NCBI GenBank assembly: GCA_002401695.1
Contig: NVTV01000011.1
Coordinates: forward strand, 1 to 43,191
DNA from: Alphaproteobacteria bacterium
Lineage (GTDB): Bacteria > Pseudomonadota > Alphaproteobacteria > Micavibrionales > Micavibrionaceae
Direction of reading: 5' to 3'
DNA length: 43,191 bases
Below are positions 23,721-32,439 of this stretch, piece after piece. Within the stretch, counting starts at the first letter, position 1. The number at the start of each line of letters is the position of its first letter. The notes beneath the pieces were generated by a model, which ran no database searches, was not told where the DNA came from, and saw only the letters and a list, made by a program, of their open reading frames with translations. Position numbers and translations under genes: made by a program.

Positions 23721-24431
23721 ATGGCTTTAACAAAACAGCAAAAATTAGACATGATTTATGATCTGGAATTGCGTTTGGCAAAAGAAGAGCTTGTCGAGCA
23801 ACATGTAAAGAACATGGCAGCCATTGAGAGCAGTGAAAAACCAATGCAAACGGCAAAGAATATTATTGGTGGAAACCCACCGCCTTTAATTGAAGTGAAT
23901 ATGCCAGCAAAAGAGAACGCTCTCGCAGGTCGTGCATTACATCAGCACCAGCGAGACCAGTGGCACAATTTAAGCGAGCGGCAATTTGAGGAACTTAAAT
24001 CTTTGCCTGAAAATTCTGATATAGAAGCCTTTGCCGATAAAAAACAAAGTGAGCTGGAAACGCTTTTAAAACAACAAAGGCAAGACATAGATCGGGTGGA
24101 GAAAAGCGAGCAACCTTTAGAAACAGAACAGGCAATCCTACACAGCTATGACAATGCCCTTGCCCCAGAAATTATGGCGAACATGAAGCAGAAATTTTAC
24201 CGCCAGTCCTCTGAGGAAAAGGAACTTTTAGAGCAATCAGAAATCGCGACAAAAACGCCATTTAAAAAGGACGGGCTTGATAGTAAAACTCAATGGGAAT
24301 TTAGCGGCCTTGAAACACAGGCGATGCGAAAAAATGTAACGGAAGAACAACAAGTCGATTTTAATCTGCAAGAGCATTTTGATAACGCTCAATCCATGTT
24401 CAGCGATCATGGCATGGAAATGGAACGATAG
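23721..24431 (+). CDS. Accessory protein of the mobilization region, 236 aa
   Basis: The ATG at 23721 has a GGAG site upstream and follows the relaxase by 21 bases. The protein is acidic, Gln/Glu/Lys-rich and almost wholly helical, with coiled-coil character at about 85-125. No membrane span, Cys cluster or nucleotide-binding motif is visible. It is presumably co-transcribed with mobC and the relaxase. The function is unknown. Confidence 0.65.
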   Translation: MALTKQQKLDMIYDLELRLAKEELVEQHVKNMAAIESSEKPMQTAKNIIGGNPPPLIEVNMPAKENALAGRALHQHQRDQWHNLSERQFEELKSLPENSDIEAFADKKQSELETLLKQQRQDIDRVEKSEQPLETEQAILHSYDNALAPEIMANMKQKFYRQSSEEKELLEQSEIATKTPFKKDGLDSKTQWEFSGLETQAMRKNVTEEQQVDFNLQEHFDNAQSMFSDHGMEMER

Positions 24432-24441
24432 AATGCATCAA

Positions 24442-24470
24442 GCAAAAGCCCCGCGCAAAAGCGCAGGGCA
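24442..24470 (-). terminator. Intrinsic terminator after the RTX gene
   Basis: A stem of GCCC and GCGC pairs with their complements across one mismatch around an AAAA/TTTT loop (24448-24469). Read on the minus strand it is followed by TTTTGCTT. It lies just beyond the RTX stop at 24501 and can also slow read-through from the convergent mobilization operon. Confidence 0.7.
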
Positions 24471-24500
24471 ATCTCGACTTAACTGCGTGTGTGGAACAAA

Positions 24501-27500
24501 CTAAGCCGCGATAAGGTTGCCGGATGTTTCCAGCGCATCCTCATCAGTCAGGCCAGTTTCATTGTAGATATAAGCCACCTGAACGAAGTTATCTGCTCCG
24601 CCATCTGCGTCAACGGAAAGGTAAGAATTTGAACCACTTTCTGTAATTTGCACAAAGTCACTGATTGCGTCGGTTAATGGATCATAACCAATCAAGAGGT
24701 CTGATACATCCAGCTTATCACCATCAGATAAATTAAAATCCTGAATGTTGTCACTTGCGGTAAAGGCAGTAGAGCTTTCAAATACGAATGTATCCGCGCC
24801 AGCCTGACCATAAAGCATATCAACACCTGCGCCACCATAAAGAACATCATCACCAGCATTGCCATAGAGATAATCAGAGCCATCACCGCCATGCAAAGCA
24901 TCGTTGCCATTATTACCATTCAGAGTATCAGCACCATCTAAGCCAAACAGAATATCGTTCGCATTTAGCCCATTTATAGTCTCACCACTTGCTGTTCCGG
25001 TGAAGGTCAGGTTATTCAAAAGATCAATCATGGAACCATCATCAAGCAAGATACTTTCCACATGATAGGTATCGTAATAGCTGCTGCTATATTTATCAGA
25101 ATAAAAATGGTAATTCACGGTTATTGCTTCGCTGCCAATATGAACTTTCAAGCTGCCATCGAGCATATTCTCAAAACGAAGGTCAGAGGCGAGCACACCA
25201 TGGAGCACAAGCTGGTCTACACCACCTGTTTCATTGATCGTGTCATTACCATCACCAACCGACCAAACGTAGCTGTCGTTGCCAAGTTTGCCGTTCAGAA
25301 TGTCATTGCCAGCTTCGCCAACGAAAGTTGTCGCCGCATTCAGCCCATCAATAGTCTCACTGTTTGCCGTTCCTGTAAGGGTAATATTATTCAAGAGATC
25401 AATCGTCGAACCATCATCAAGCAAGATACTTTCCACATGATAAGTATCATAATAACTGCTGCTATATTTATCAGAATAAAAATGATAACCGACGGTGATT
25501 TCTTCACTACCAATATGAAGTTTCAAGCTGCCATCGCTCATATACTCAAAGCCAATATCCGAGGCTATCACACCATGGAGAACCAACTGATCAACGCCGC
25601 CTGTTTCATTGATAATGTCATTACCATCACCAACTGACCAAACGTAGCTATCATTACCAAGTTTACCATTCAGTATGTCTGCGCCACCATAACCAATTAA
25701 GGTATCGTTAGACATACCATTTGGATCACCATTGAGCGTGTCATTTGCGGATGTTCCATTAATCGCATTAGGATTATTAGCAAGCGCATTCACTGTAATA
25801 TTTGCAGTTCCAATATCACTACCACCACGATCATCTTGCAGTGTATAGGTAAAACTATCTGCGCCTACATAAGCTGCATTTGGCGTATAGGTGAAACTAC
25901 CACTTGCTGAGATCACGACAGAACCATTCGTCGTTGCAAAAGTTTCTGCAACAACTGTTATCGGATCACTGTCCGGATCAGTATCAACACCATTACCATT
26001 ATCCGAAAGTAAGTTACCCGTAATACTAATATCCTCATCACCAGTAAATGCATCGTCTTGCGCAAATGGCGCAACATTCGGAGGGCGCACAGTTATATTT
26101 ACCGTAGCCGTATCGCTTCCACCGAAGCCATCATCCAGTGTATAGGTAAAACTATCAGCACCGTTATAACCTGCTGTTGGTGTATAGGTGAAATCTCCAT
26201 TCGCAGAGACAACAACAGAACCATGTAAAGATGCATATGTGCCAGCCACAACGCCTAAAGTATTTCCATCAGGATCGTTGTCCAAACCACTACCATTGTT
26301 AACAAGAACATTACCACTCAGAGATAAATCCTGATCACCAATGAACGCATCATCTTGCGCCGTTGGTGCAACATTCAAGAAGACTTGAAGACTAATCACC
26401 GAGCCATCATCAAACGCAACATTCTCTACCTTGTAATCGTTGTGAGTAAGAAAATGATTCTCTACCGTAATAGTCTCACTGCCTATATTGATGGATAAGT
26501 TATTGCCGGATTGCACAAAACTAACACCTGATTGCTGCACGCCATGCAAGATTAGAGTATCACTGCCCCCTGACTCCTGTATCGTGTCATTACCATCGCC
26601 AATCGACCAAATAAAGGTGTTATTCTCATAGCCCCCTCTCAGTTCATCGTCACCAGTGCCACCAATTAAAGTATCATCACCGTTATCACCTAATAAAATA
26701 TCATTACCAGCATTACCAACAAGAACATCATTGCCAAATGATGATCTTATGACATCATCATTTTCTGTTCCTGTAAAAGTAATCCCTTGCGTCAAATCAA
26801 GAACAGTACCGTCATCCAAAATAATTGTTTCAACTTCATAGCGTGTATTGTTCGAACTTGTTGTATGAGTATTCGCCCAAAATTGATTTTCTATTGTTAT
26901 AAGCTCATTACCAATATGAACTATTAAAGAGCCGTTAGATATATGCTCTAAGCGCAATTCACTTTCTTGAACACCATGCAGAACTAAAGTATCGCTTCCC
27001 ATAAATTCACGAATTGTATCGTTACCATCGCCAACTGACCAAACATAAGTATCGTTACCTTCATTACCTCTAAGCTCATCGTCGCCTTCTGCACCAATTA
27101 AAGTATCATCAATATGAAGACCGACAAGAACGTCATTGCCTGATGTTCCGGTAAATGTCAGATCATTCAATAAGTCGATTTTTGTTCCATCATCAAGAAC
27201 AATGTTTTCAACGCGGAAATAATCAAAAGAGCCATCTTGATTGTTATCGGATTTAAACTGATTAACAACTGTGATTGTTTCATTGCCAATATTAATCTCT
27301 AAATTTAAACCAGATTTTACAAGGCGCAAGTCACTTTCCTGAACACCTTGAATCCATATTTCATCGTAACCACCGCCATTATTTTCACTAATTTCATAAC
27401 TTGAATTAATGTCAGAAATAACATAAGCGTTTGAAGTATCAGTTGTTTGATTCATAATCTGGTTAGGCGTGAGGAAATATATCCCATCAAGACTTGAATT

Positions 27501-29177
27501 TTCTATTTTCCCTAAAGCAAAATCATAATACGTATCTTCCCCAAAGAAACTGGATGCAGAAGTCTGAATAAGAATATGGCTAGAAAGAGTGCTTAGAGCC
27601 GAAACAAACACGCCAGTTGCCAATCCACCTGCACCAACCGTAGGCGTATTGCCGCTATTGTGATCGAAGCTATCTCCCAAATATTGTTCTAAAAATTCAA
27701 GTTGTCTTGCATCAACATGCGCCCCCCTGCTTGCTGGATCAACGCCATCCACACCAGCCCAACGATAAAGCACTGCTTCCATTTTACCGTTTAAGTCAAA
27801 CGCCGGATCAAATAAAAGCGCATCCCCAGAGTTAGCTATTTCCTGCACCATAAGCAATAAAGTTTCATCCATACTCATAGCAATATGCAGGTCTTTTACA
27901 TCACCAAAACCACGGAGTGTTGGAAGGTAAAATGTTCTTACATCAAGCGTATAACTTTCTTGGTAATGAGAGTTCGTATTATCATAGGCGAACCATGCAT
28001 CAACAATCGTTTGCGTCTGCCCATTAATTGTAAACGTACTTTCATGAGTTACATGATTGCCAGCAATATCATAGTCAACCAAAGATGCATTGAGATTGAT
28101 GCTTGTAATACCGAGATCAGTTAGTGAGAAAAGCTCTCCACTTTGGCTATAGCCATCTGAATTTGCATCAACCCAAACAAGTAAATCAGCAAATTGGGCA
28201 TCATTTACATCAATGACATTATCAACATTGGAATCATAAGCGGATAAAACAGTAAACCCATCTACGGTGTCTGTTCCAAATAATTCTCCATGATCATTAA
28301 TAATACCATCAGAATTCAGGTCTATTGCAAGTAGGCCATTATTACCTGATATCCACCCTGATTTTTCGGCAAAACCATCTTGATCAATATCCCAATATAC
28401 AGCATCCGCGCCAAGAACCGAGACAAGATCAATCCCCTGCCCGTCTAAATCTAAAACAAGAGGTGATACAGGAGTAGGAGGTGGCGCATTTTCAGCGTCT
28501 ACCCAATCATCAATTAAATCTTGCATCCATTGCGGTAAAAATTCATTAAATACTGCACCCGGATTATCAAACGCCCACCCATAATCGTCAGCAATACCTT
28601 CCAGATATTCAGCCATATTATCCATGTTACGGCCAGCATCCAGATCACCATAAAGTGTTTCAATATAATTATCTGTAAGTTGATCTAATTGTTCGTTTGA
28701 AAACTCATCAACAAAAGAACTGCCTTCTCCTCCTACCATTTCATATATACTTTGAACAAATGAATAGCATGACCACGAATCGTCCGGTGACATCGGATTC
28801 AAGCTAGCCAATACATCATAGTTTGTAGGAGAATTTCCGCTGTAATCACTTCCCGTATAGGGCTCTATAAAATCCAATATATCCTGATAATCTGCCTCAG
28901 AAATAGGTATCTCTGATGAGACAACACCTCCATCAGGTATTATAGGGTTATCCGGCGTCCACGGAGAATCTTCGCCTATCCTGCCATCTTGTTCTTGAGA
29001 ATAAGGATTGATCCAGGTTCCAACATTTCCCCCGGTAGAATTTACACCGAAAGTATATTCCGTGTCATCTCCGTTCTCATCTGTTCTTATAACGGTTACG
29101 TTCGCATGGCCGGTCTCGTAGCCACCTTCTTCTGCCCAATATAAATTGAGCTTTACTGTATATTCCGGATCACTCAT
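24501..29177 (-). CDS. Giant type-I-secreted RTX protein with cadherin-like repeats and possible papain-like N-terminus
   Basis: The 1558-residue protein has no Sec signal. Residues 1-180 contain GHANV (His24) and WSCYSFVQSIYE (Cys137), a His-then-Cys order like permuted NlpC/P60 (LRAT/YiiX) enzymes. At about 235-375 an EF-hand-rich region appears, with DIDQDGFAEKSG, DLNSDGIINDHGE and DANSDGYSQSGE. Then come repeats of a haemolysin-type calcium-binding related unit (YVWSVGDGNDTI...LVLHGV...ILDDGT). Two cadherin/VCBS-like domains (NVAPTAQDDAF..., SFTYTLDDGFGGSDTATVNITV) lie mid-protein. RTX nonapeptides and a C-terminal type I secretion target (TFVFES..DNIQDFNLSDGDKLDVSDLL) end the protein. 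It would be exported through an ABC-TolC system encoded elsewhere. It could be an adhesin or a toxin. It starts overlapping the lipoprotein gene by ATGA. Confidence 0.85.
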   Translation of the reverse strand: MSDPEYTVKLNLYWAEEGGYETGHANVTVIRTDENGDDTEYTFGVNSTGGNVGTWINPYSQEQDGRIGEDSPWTPDNPIIPDGGVVSSEIPISEADYQDILDFIEPYTGSDYSGNSPTNYDVLASLNPMSPDDSWSCYSFVQSIYEMVGGEGSSFVDEFSNEQLDQLTDNYIETLYGDLDAGRNMDNMAEYLEGIADDYGWAFDNPGAVFNEFLPQWMQDLIDDWVDAENAPPPTPVSPLVLDLDGQGIDLVSVLGADAVYWDIDQDGFAEKSGWISGNNGLLAIDLNSDGIINDHGELFGTDTVDGFTVLSAYDSNVDNVIDVNDAQFADLLVWVDANSDGYSQSGELFSLTDLGITSINLNASLVDYDIAGNHVTHESTFTINGQTQTIVDAWFAYDNTNSHYQESYTLDVRTFYLPTLRGFGDVKDLHIAMSMDETLLLMVQEIANSGDALLFDPAFDLNGKMEAVLYRWAGVDGVDPASRGAHVDARQLEFLEQYLGDSFDHNSGNTPTVGAGGLATGVFVSALSTLSSHILIQTSASSFFGEDTYYDFALGKIENSSLDGIYFLTPNQIMNQTTDTSNAYVISDINSSYEISENNGGGYDEIWIQGVQESDLRLVKSGLNLEINIGNETITVVNQFKSDNNQDGSFDYFRVENIVLDDGTKIDLLNDLTFTGTSGNDVLVGLHIDDTLIGAEGDDELRGNEGNDTYVWSVGDGNDTIREFMGSDTLVLHGVQESELRLEHISNGSLIVHIGNELITIENQFWANTHTTSSNNTRYEVETIILDDGTVLDLTQGITFTGTENDDVIRSSFGNDVLVGNAGNDILLGDNGDDTLIGGTGDDELRGGYENNTFIWSIGDGNDTIQESGGSDTLILHGVQQSGVSFVQSGNNLSINIGSETITVENHFLTHNDYKVENVAFDDGSVISLQVFLNVAPTAQDDAFIGDQDLSLSGNVLVNNGSGLDNDPDGNTLGVVAGTYASLHGSVVVSANGDFTYTPTAGYNGADSFTYTLDDGFGGSDTATVNITVRPPNVAPFAQDDAFTGDEDISITGNLLSDNGNGVDTDPDSDPITVVAETFATTNGSVVISASGSFTYTPNAAYVGADSFTYTLQDDRGGSDIGTANITVNALANNPNAINGTSANDTLNGDPNGMSNDTLIGYGGADILNGKLGNDSYVWSVGDGNDIINETGGVDQLVLHGVIASDIGFEYMSDGSLKLHIGSEEITVGYHFYSDKYSSSYYDTYHVESILLDDGSTIDLLNNITLTGTANSETIDGLNAATTFVGEAGNDILNGKLGNDSYVWSVGDGNDTINETGGVDQLVLHGVLASDLRFENMLDGSLKVHIGSEAITVNYHFYSDKYSSSYYDTYHVESILLDDGSMIDLLNNLTFTGTASGETINGLNANDILFGLDGADTLNGNNGNDALHGGDGSDYLYGNAGDDVLYGGAGVDMLYGQAGADTFVFESSTAFTASDNIQDFNLSDGDKLDVSDLLIGYDPLTDAISDFVQITESGSNSYLSVDADGGADNFVQVAYIYNETGLTDEDALETSGNLIAA
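25020..25720 (-). repeat. 375-bp tandem duplication inside the RTX gene
   Basis: Two neighbouring units of about 375 bases (125 codons) are nearly identical. For example the DNA around 25045-25110 recurs around 25420-25485, and the protein words YHFYSDKYSSSYYDTYHVE and ESILLDDGS occur in both. The other HCBP-like units are much more diverged. This points to a recent duplication and to possible length variation by recombination. Confidence 0.75.
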
Positions 29178-30022
29178 TTCATTCTCCCTTTCTCATAATC
29201 TTTTTCCATGCCGAAGAAACCAATCGGTGCTGTCAGAGAATATTCAATTACATTCCCTTTTTTCACAAACTCCGCAGGATTGTATCCAAGTGTTAAAGCG
29301 TATTTTTTACCCCTGTTGGAAAAATATTTTCTTACATTATCTACTCTTTTTTCGAAGTCATCTGTTGTATCAGGATTTGCTTTAATCTCATCCTCAAGAA
29401 AGTGATAGTCTTCTAATTTGGAATAAGTTTTCAGCTTGTATGTGTAATTTATAGGAAATTTAGAAGGCTTTGTTTCTTCCTTAATAATTTTTTTTATAGC
29501 GTCTTTTTTTTCTTCTTCAATACTATAATCCCCCAATGAATTGGTTCTTATAATTTTGAATGCGTCCTCAAGCACCTCGTCCGCCTTGTCAAAATAAAGC
29601 ATGCGCAGCTTTGCGGTTCCGCTCTTATCTTCTTTATTCACTTCCCATTGAATTTCGAGAGGCAAACATTTATGCCACCATATAAAAACGCCGTGCTTTG
29701 CATCCTGCTTAAGGTCAGACTCCGGCAAGGACTCACAAAGAGGCATGTCAGAGTTAAATTTATATATTTCCGCAGGTGCGCCAAAATATTTCGTTACCCA
29801 AACCCGTTCCAGAACTGCGCGAAGAAGCGGACCAGCATTCATACTGATAGGCGGTATTTTTGTTGGAGGAGGCAGAGTATTAGCATGCGAAACCATCTTA
29901 TTACCTTCATTATATTGCTTAACTTCAAGCGTGTTATATTGTTTGAAGTACAGGCTAAAAGCACATCCAATCAGTAACAAAAAAAATAGTATTATTTTTG
30001 GTTTGGACTTCCCTTTAAACAT
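29174..30022 (-). CDS. Putative lipoprotein coupled to the RTX gene, 282 aa
   Basis: The N-terminus is a lysine-rich stretch, a hydrophobic segment (IILFFLLLIG) and Cys20 in LLIGC, matching a lipobox. So a membrane-anchored periplasmic lipoprotein is likely; a simple signal anchor is the alternative. The remainder is Lys/Glu-rich and mixed helix/strand, with CESLPESDLKQDAKHGVFIWWHKCLP containing a Cys pair. Its stop overlaps the RTX start by ATGA, so the two are translationally coupled. It could be an immunity protein or chaperone for the large protein. The family is not recognised. An inverted-repeat site lies 130 bases upstream. Confidence 0.6.
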   Translation of the reverse strand: MFKGKSKPKIILFFLLLIGCAFSLYFKQYNTLEVKQYNEGNKMVSHANTLPPPTKIPPISMNAGPLLRAVLERVWVTKYFGAPAEIYKFNSDMPLCESLPESDLKQDAKHGVFIWWHKCLPLEIQWEVNKEDKSGTAKLRMLYFDKADEVLEDAFKIIRTNSLGDYSIEEEKKDAIKKIIKEETKPSKFPINYTYKLKTYSKLEDYHFLEDEIKANPDTTDDFEKRVDNVRKYFSNRGKKYALTLGYNPAEFVKKGNVIEYSLTAPIGFFGMEKDYEKGRMK

Positions 30023-30151
30023 AACTCAACTTTCCTTACACATTGAAGTCATGACTCATAGCAACATTTACAATTACACGCAATCACAAATGATTGCTCT
30101 TATCATTTATTACGCCTGAAATTTTGCGAAATATAATTGAAAAAAGACTTC

Positions 30152-30290
30152 AACTTTTATCTATTAGTTGAGATAATCCATCCACAGCTTTTGAATACAG
30201 GGGTATGGGTGTGGAAATATCTGGATATGAACAATGCTATCAGCGGAAAAGCACAGTGGCTCTAGCAATCTCAACTAATAGATAGAAGTT
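30152..30290. repeat. 23-bp inverted repeat around a 93-bp spacer, candidate invertible switch
   Basis: The arms at 30152-30174 and 30268-30290 are inverted copies with one mismatch in 23 bases (core TATCTATTAGTTGAGA). A near-palindrome ATATCTGGATAT lies almost exactly at the centre (30217-30228). The unit sits between the start of the minus-strand lipoprotein-RTX pair and the plus-strand tyrosine recombinase. Size, symmetry and neighbour match a fimS-like invertible promoter segment, or else a recombinase attachment site. No clear promoter was recognised inside. The remainder of 30023-30348 holds no gene I can support. Confidence 0.65.
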
Positions 30291-30348
30291 TATATTAGCT
30301 TTTTCATCACGTAAACATTATTTTTACAATTTATTGGAAGGGGAAAAT

Positions 30349-30981
30349 GTGCCAGATACGAAACGTCTGGAAACGATACGCCAGAAGATGCAACGGCGTA
30401 ACCATCCGTCCAAAGGATCGGCCATCAAGGTGGGGCCGATCAGGGATGTAAATACAATTATGACGATCAAGAAACAACTGCAAAATCAACCGCGCAATTT
30501 GTGCCTTTTTACGCTTGGCATTAACACGGCTTATCGTGCAGGTGAGCTGCTTTCTTTGCGCGTTTGTGATGTTGCTCATTTAGAGGTGGGAGATAGTCTG
30601 AATATTAAGCAATTAAAGAACAGTAAATACAGACGTGCAACATTAAACGCCACAGCGCATAAAGCTCTGCGGCAATGGCTGGATGTTTATCCGAACCTGT
30701 CGCCTGACTCTGCCTTGTTCCTATCGAAAAAAGGCGGGGCTTTGAGCGTGTCATATGTCAGTCAATTGGTAAAAAGTTGGTGCCAATTGACAGAGTTAAG
30801 TGGAAATTACGGTAGCCATACCTTGCGCAAGACGTGGGGTTATCACCAGCGCATCGAACAAGGCTCAGCCCTTGCCCTACTCATGCGCGCCTATGGTCAT
30901 ACGAGCGAGGCGCAAACGCTAGAATATCTATGCATCCAGCCCGAAGAAATTCGCGATCTGTATTTAACGATGGAGCTTTAA
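30349..30981 (+). CDS. FimB-sized tyrosine recombinase
   Basis: The GTG at 30349 is preferred because AAGGGGA lies just upstream; a TTG at 30334 is the alternative. The 210-residue protein consists almost only of the catalytic domain of tyrosine recombinases. Arg63 is in NTAYRAGELLSL, Lys90 is in the beta-hairpin, His157 and Arg160 are in SHTLRKTWGY, His184 is in YGHTS, and the nucleophile Tyr193 is in LEYLCI. All key residues are present. The lack of an N-terminal arm-binding domain and the length match FimB/FimE-type inversion recombinases, not phage integrases. It begins 58 bases from the inverted repeat and probably forms an operon with the 92-residue gene downstream. Confidence 0.85.
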   Translation: MPDTKRLETIRQKMQRRNHPSKGSAIKVGPIRDVNTIMTIKKQLQNQPRNLCLFTLGINTAYRAGELLSLRVCDVAHLEVGDSLNIKQLKNSKYRRATLNATAHKALRQWLDVYPNLSPDSALFLSKKGGALSVSYVSQLVKSWCQLTELSGNYGSHTLRKTWGYHQRIEQGSALALLMRAYGHTSEAQTLEYLCIQPEEIRDLYLTMEL

Positions 30982-30996
30982 CAGGGGAAATATCCT

Positions 30997-31275
30997 ATGA
31001 GTAGTGAACATCAAGAAAAAGTCAGCAATGAAATTCTAACCCTCTCGCAAGAGCTTTTGAGACTCCATGATGATCTGAACAACATGTTATCCAAACAAGA
31101 GTTTTTCGGGATTGCAATTTCAGCATTAATTGACGGTGAAGATGTTGAAATGCTTTATACAGAACGCCAACGAACAGGCATGATGCGCGTCGCCCATGAA
31201 ATACGTGAAAGTGGCGATGAAATTTCTAACAGGCTCGGCGTTATTCGTAAGCAAGTTGGCGCGTATCTGGGATAG
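30997..31275 (+). CDS. Small coiled-coil protein after the recombinase, 92 aa
   Basis: The ATG at 30997 has AGGGGAAAT upstream and follows the recombinase by 15 bases. The protein is helical and acidic with coiled-coil stretches (VSNEILTLSQELLRLHDDLNNML and VAHEIRESGDEISNRLGVIRKQV). It has no DNA-binding motif that I can see. It may modulate the recombinase or belong to the element backbone. The function is unknown. Confidence 0.6.
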   Translation: MSSEHQEKVSNEILTLSQELLRLHDDLNNMLSKQEFFGIAISALIDGEDVEMLYTERQRTGMMRVAHEIRESGDEISNRLGVIRKQVGAYLG

Positions 31276-31297
31276 AGAATACGCACCAACCTGATTA

Positions 31298-31813
31298 TCA
31301 GTGCGCCCAAAATACATGCACTTCATCGTGAGCGGTTTCGATGGTGTAAATATCTCCACTCATTTCCATGGCACGCCCCATTTTTTCGTAATCAATGTAG
31401 AACTCTAAATGCTTTGGAACTTCGCTTGTCTGCTCTGTAAGTTCCTGCGCGTAATCTGCAAGTGATGTATGACACCCTGTATAACTTTCCTCTGCTGCCT
31501 TGGTTGCATCGTCTAATGATCCACCAAAATGACTTAATAACTCGCCGCCTATCTCTGGTTGCTCTTCAAGGAAACAAGCTATTTCATGCACTGATTCAAT
31601 TCCTTCATACTCTCCCAATCCATAACCGCCAAACCCTTCGTAATCGTGTATTGCGTATTCTTCCGCGTCCTGCTCTGGGCTGGTCTTTAGCATGTCATTA
31701 ATCTGATCTTGTATATCGTCCAGCTCGTCCGTTGCGTCAATCCACGCTCCATGCAATCTACCACCGTTATAAGATGCCAAACACGCTACATAAATTCTGA
31801 TTTCATTGCTCAT
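31298..31813 (-). CDS. ardA: Antirestriction protein ArdA
   Basis: The 171-residue acidic protein starts IRIYVACLASYNGGRLHGAWIDAT. It contains EYAIHDYEGFGGYGLGEYEGIESVHEIACFLEE and DYEKMGRAMEMSGDIYTIE, the classical ArdA pattern. ArdA mimics about 42 bp of bent DNA and blocks type I restriction-modification complexes, protecting incoming conjugative DNA. It usually sits in the leading region of plasmids and ICEs. Here it lies in the same island as a complete-looking type I cluster, 1.3 kb away. A hairpin-rich leader precedes it. Full length and undamaged. Confidence 0.93.
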   Translation of the reverse strand: MSNEIRIYVACLASYNGGRLHGAWIDATDELDDIQDQINDMLKTSPEQDAEEYAIHDYEGFGGYGLGEYEGIESVHEIACFLEEQPEIGGELLSHFGGSLDDATKAAEESYTGCHTSLADYAQELTEQTSEVPKHLEFYIDYEKMGRAMEMSGDIYTIETAHDEVHVFWAH

Positions 31814-31843
31814 TGTCTTATCTCTCTCTTAGTTAAAAACACA

Positions 31844-31867
31844 CCCCTTTTGGGGTTGAAAAACCCC
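31844..31867 (-). promoter_or_regulatory. Two mutually exclusive hairpins in the ardA leader
   Basis: On the minus strand GGGG (31867-31864), CCCC (31855-31852) and GGGG (31847-31844) are spaced so that the middle CCCC can pair with either neighbour. The second pairing, with an AAAA loop, is followed by TGTGTTTTT and looks like a weak terminator about 30 bases before the ardA start. The first would prevent it. This is an attenuator-like layout. Confidence 0.4.
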
Positions 31868-32041
31868 AGACAAAGAGCGAGCAAAGAGAGCGTCAAATCG
31901 TGCGTTTTGTTGGAATCCAGACAAGGGGAACCACCCACTCTGCACAGAGCGCAGCGGCGGAAGATTGGGGGATGTCTTGATGGAGGCAAAACGGATGATA
32001 TTGTGAAGTCTTCCCAAAAGGGGAATCTCAAAAAATAAAAC

Positions 32042-32055
32042 GAACGTATACGTTC
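32042..32055. promoter_or_regulatory. 14-bp perfect palindrome, candidate operator
   Basis: GAACGTATACGTTC is a perfect palindrome about 230 bases upstream of ardA. It resembles operators of dimeric repressors; the GAAC...GTTC ends recall LexA-like sites of Gram-positive type, while alphaproteobacterial LexA usually uses direct GTTC repeats. The regulator is unknown. Confidence 0.45.
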
Positions 32056-32439
32056 ATGTAATAGTTCAAAGAGCGTTGCGGGAATCCCGCTTGAATGGGG
32101 TGTCGAAAAACGCCGGTGCGGTTGCAGCAGGGGAAAAGCCTTTCCCCACAAGCTCAAAGCTATCTCTTGAAAATTATGCATACCACGCTGATTGTTATTT
32201 GCACCACTTCAAATCAATACAGACCAGCCTCAATTCCCCCTTAAGAATGAGAGGCGCGACATTTGCGTCCTTACCTAACCCCTACCCAAACACAAGAGAC
32301 CATTAAAACTGCAAGCGTAGCTAAGAAGCCTACGCTTCTCCATATATTACGACCACAGGTGCAGTTCATAGCCTCTCGTATTTAAGCGGCCTTAGATAAG
32401 GTCGCGAATGTCGCGGCCTCCCAATAACAGGAGGTAACT

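Larger units (their letters stand above)
31814..32439. other. Long hairpin-rich noncoding region between ardA and a small plus-strand gene
   Basis: About 620 bases carry no convincing gene. Besides the ardA leader hairpins they hold a perfect palindrome at 32042-32055, GCGGG/CCCGC around 32090, GGGGAAA/TTTCCCC around 32139-32156, and repeated GGTCGCG-like words at 32399-32418. Such structure-rich DNA upstream of ardA resembles plasmid leading regions, where folded single strands can act as promoters. A transfer origin is possible but no nic site was recognised. Confidence 0.45.

Noticed and set aside
24692..28124. Frames within the RTX gene on both strands
   Set aside because: They arise from the repetitive calcium-binding coding sequence; one 191-residue plus-strand frame mirrors the tandem duplication only.
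30152..30290. Inverted repeat as a transcription terminator
   Set aside because: The 93-base loop is too long and neither arm is followed by a T-run.
31709..32306. Frames on both strands in the ardA leader region (up to 124 residues)
   Set aside because: They span hairpins and palindromes, lack ribosome sites and look like noncoding DNA.
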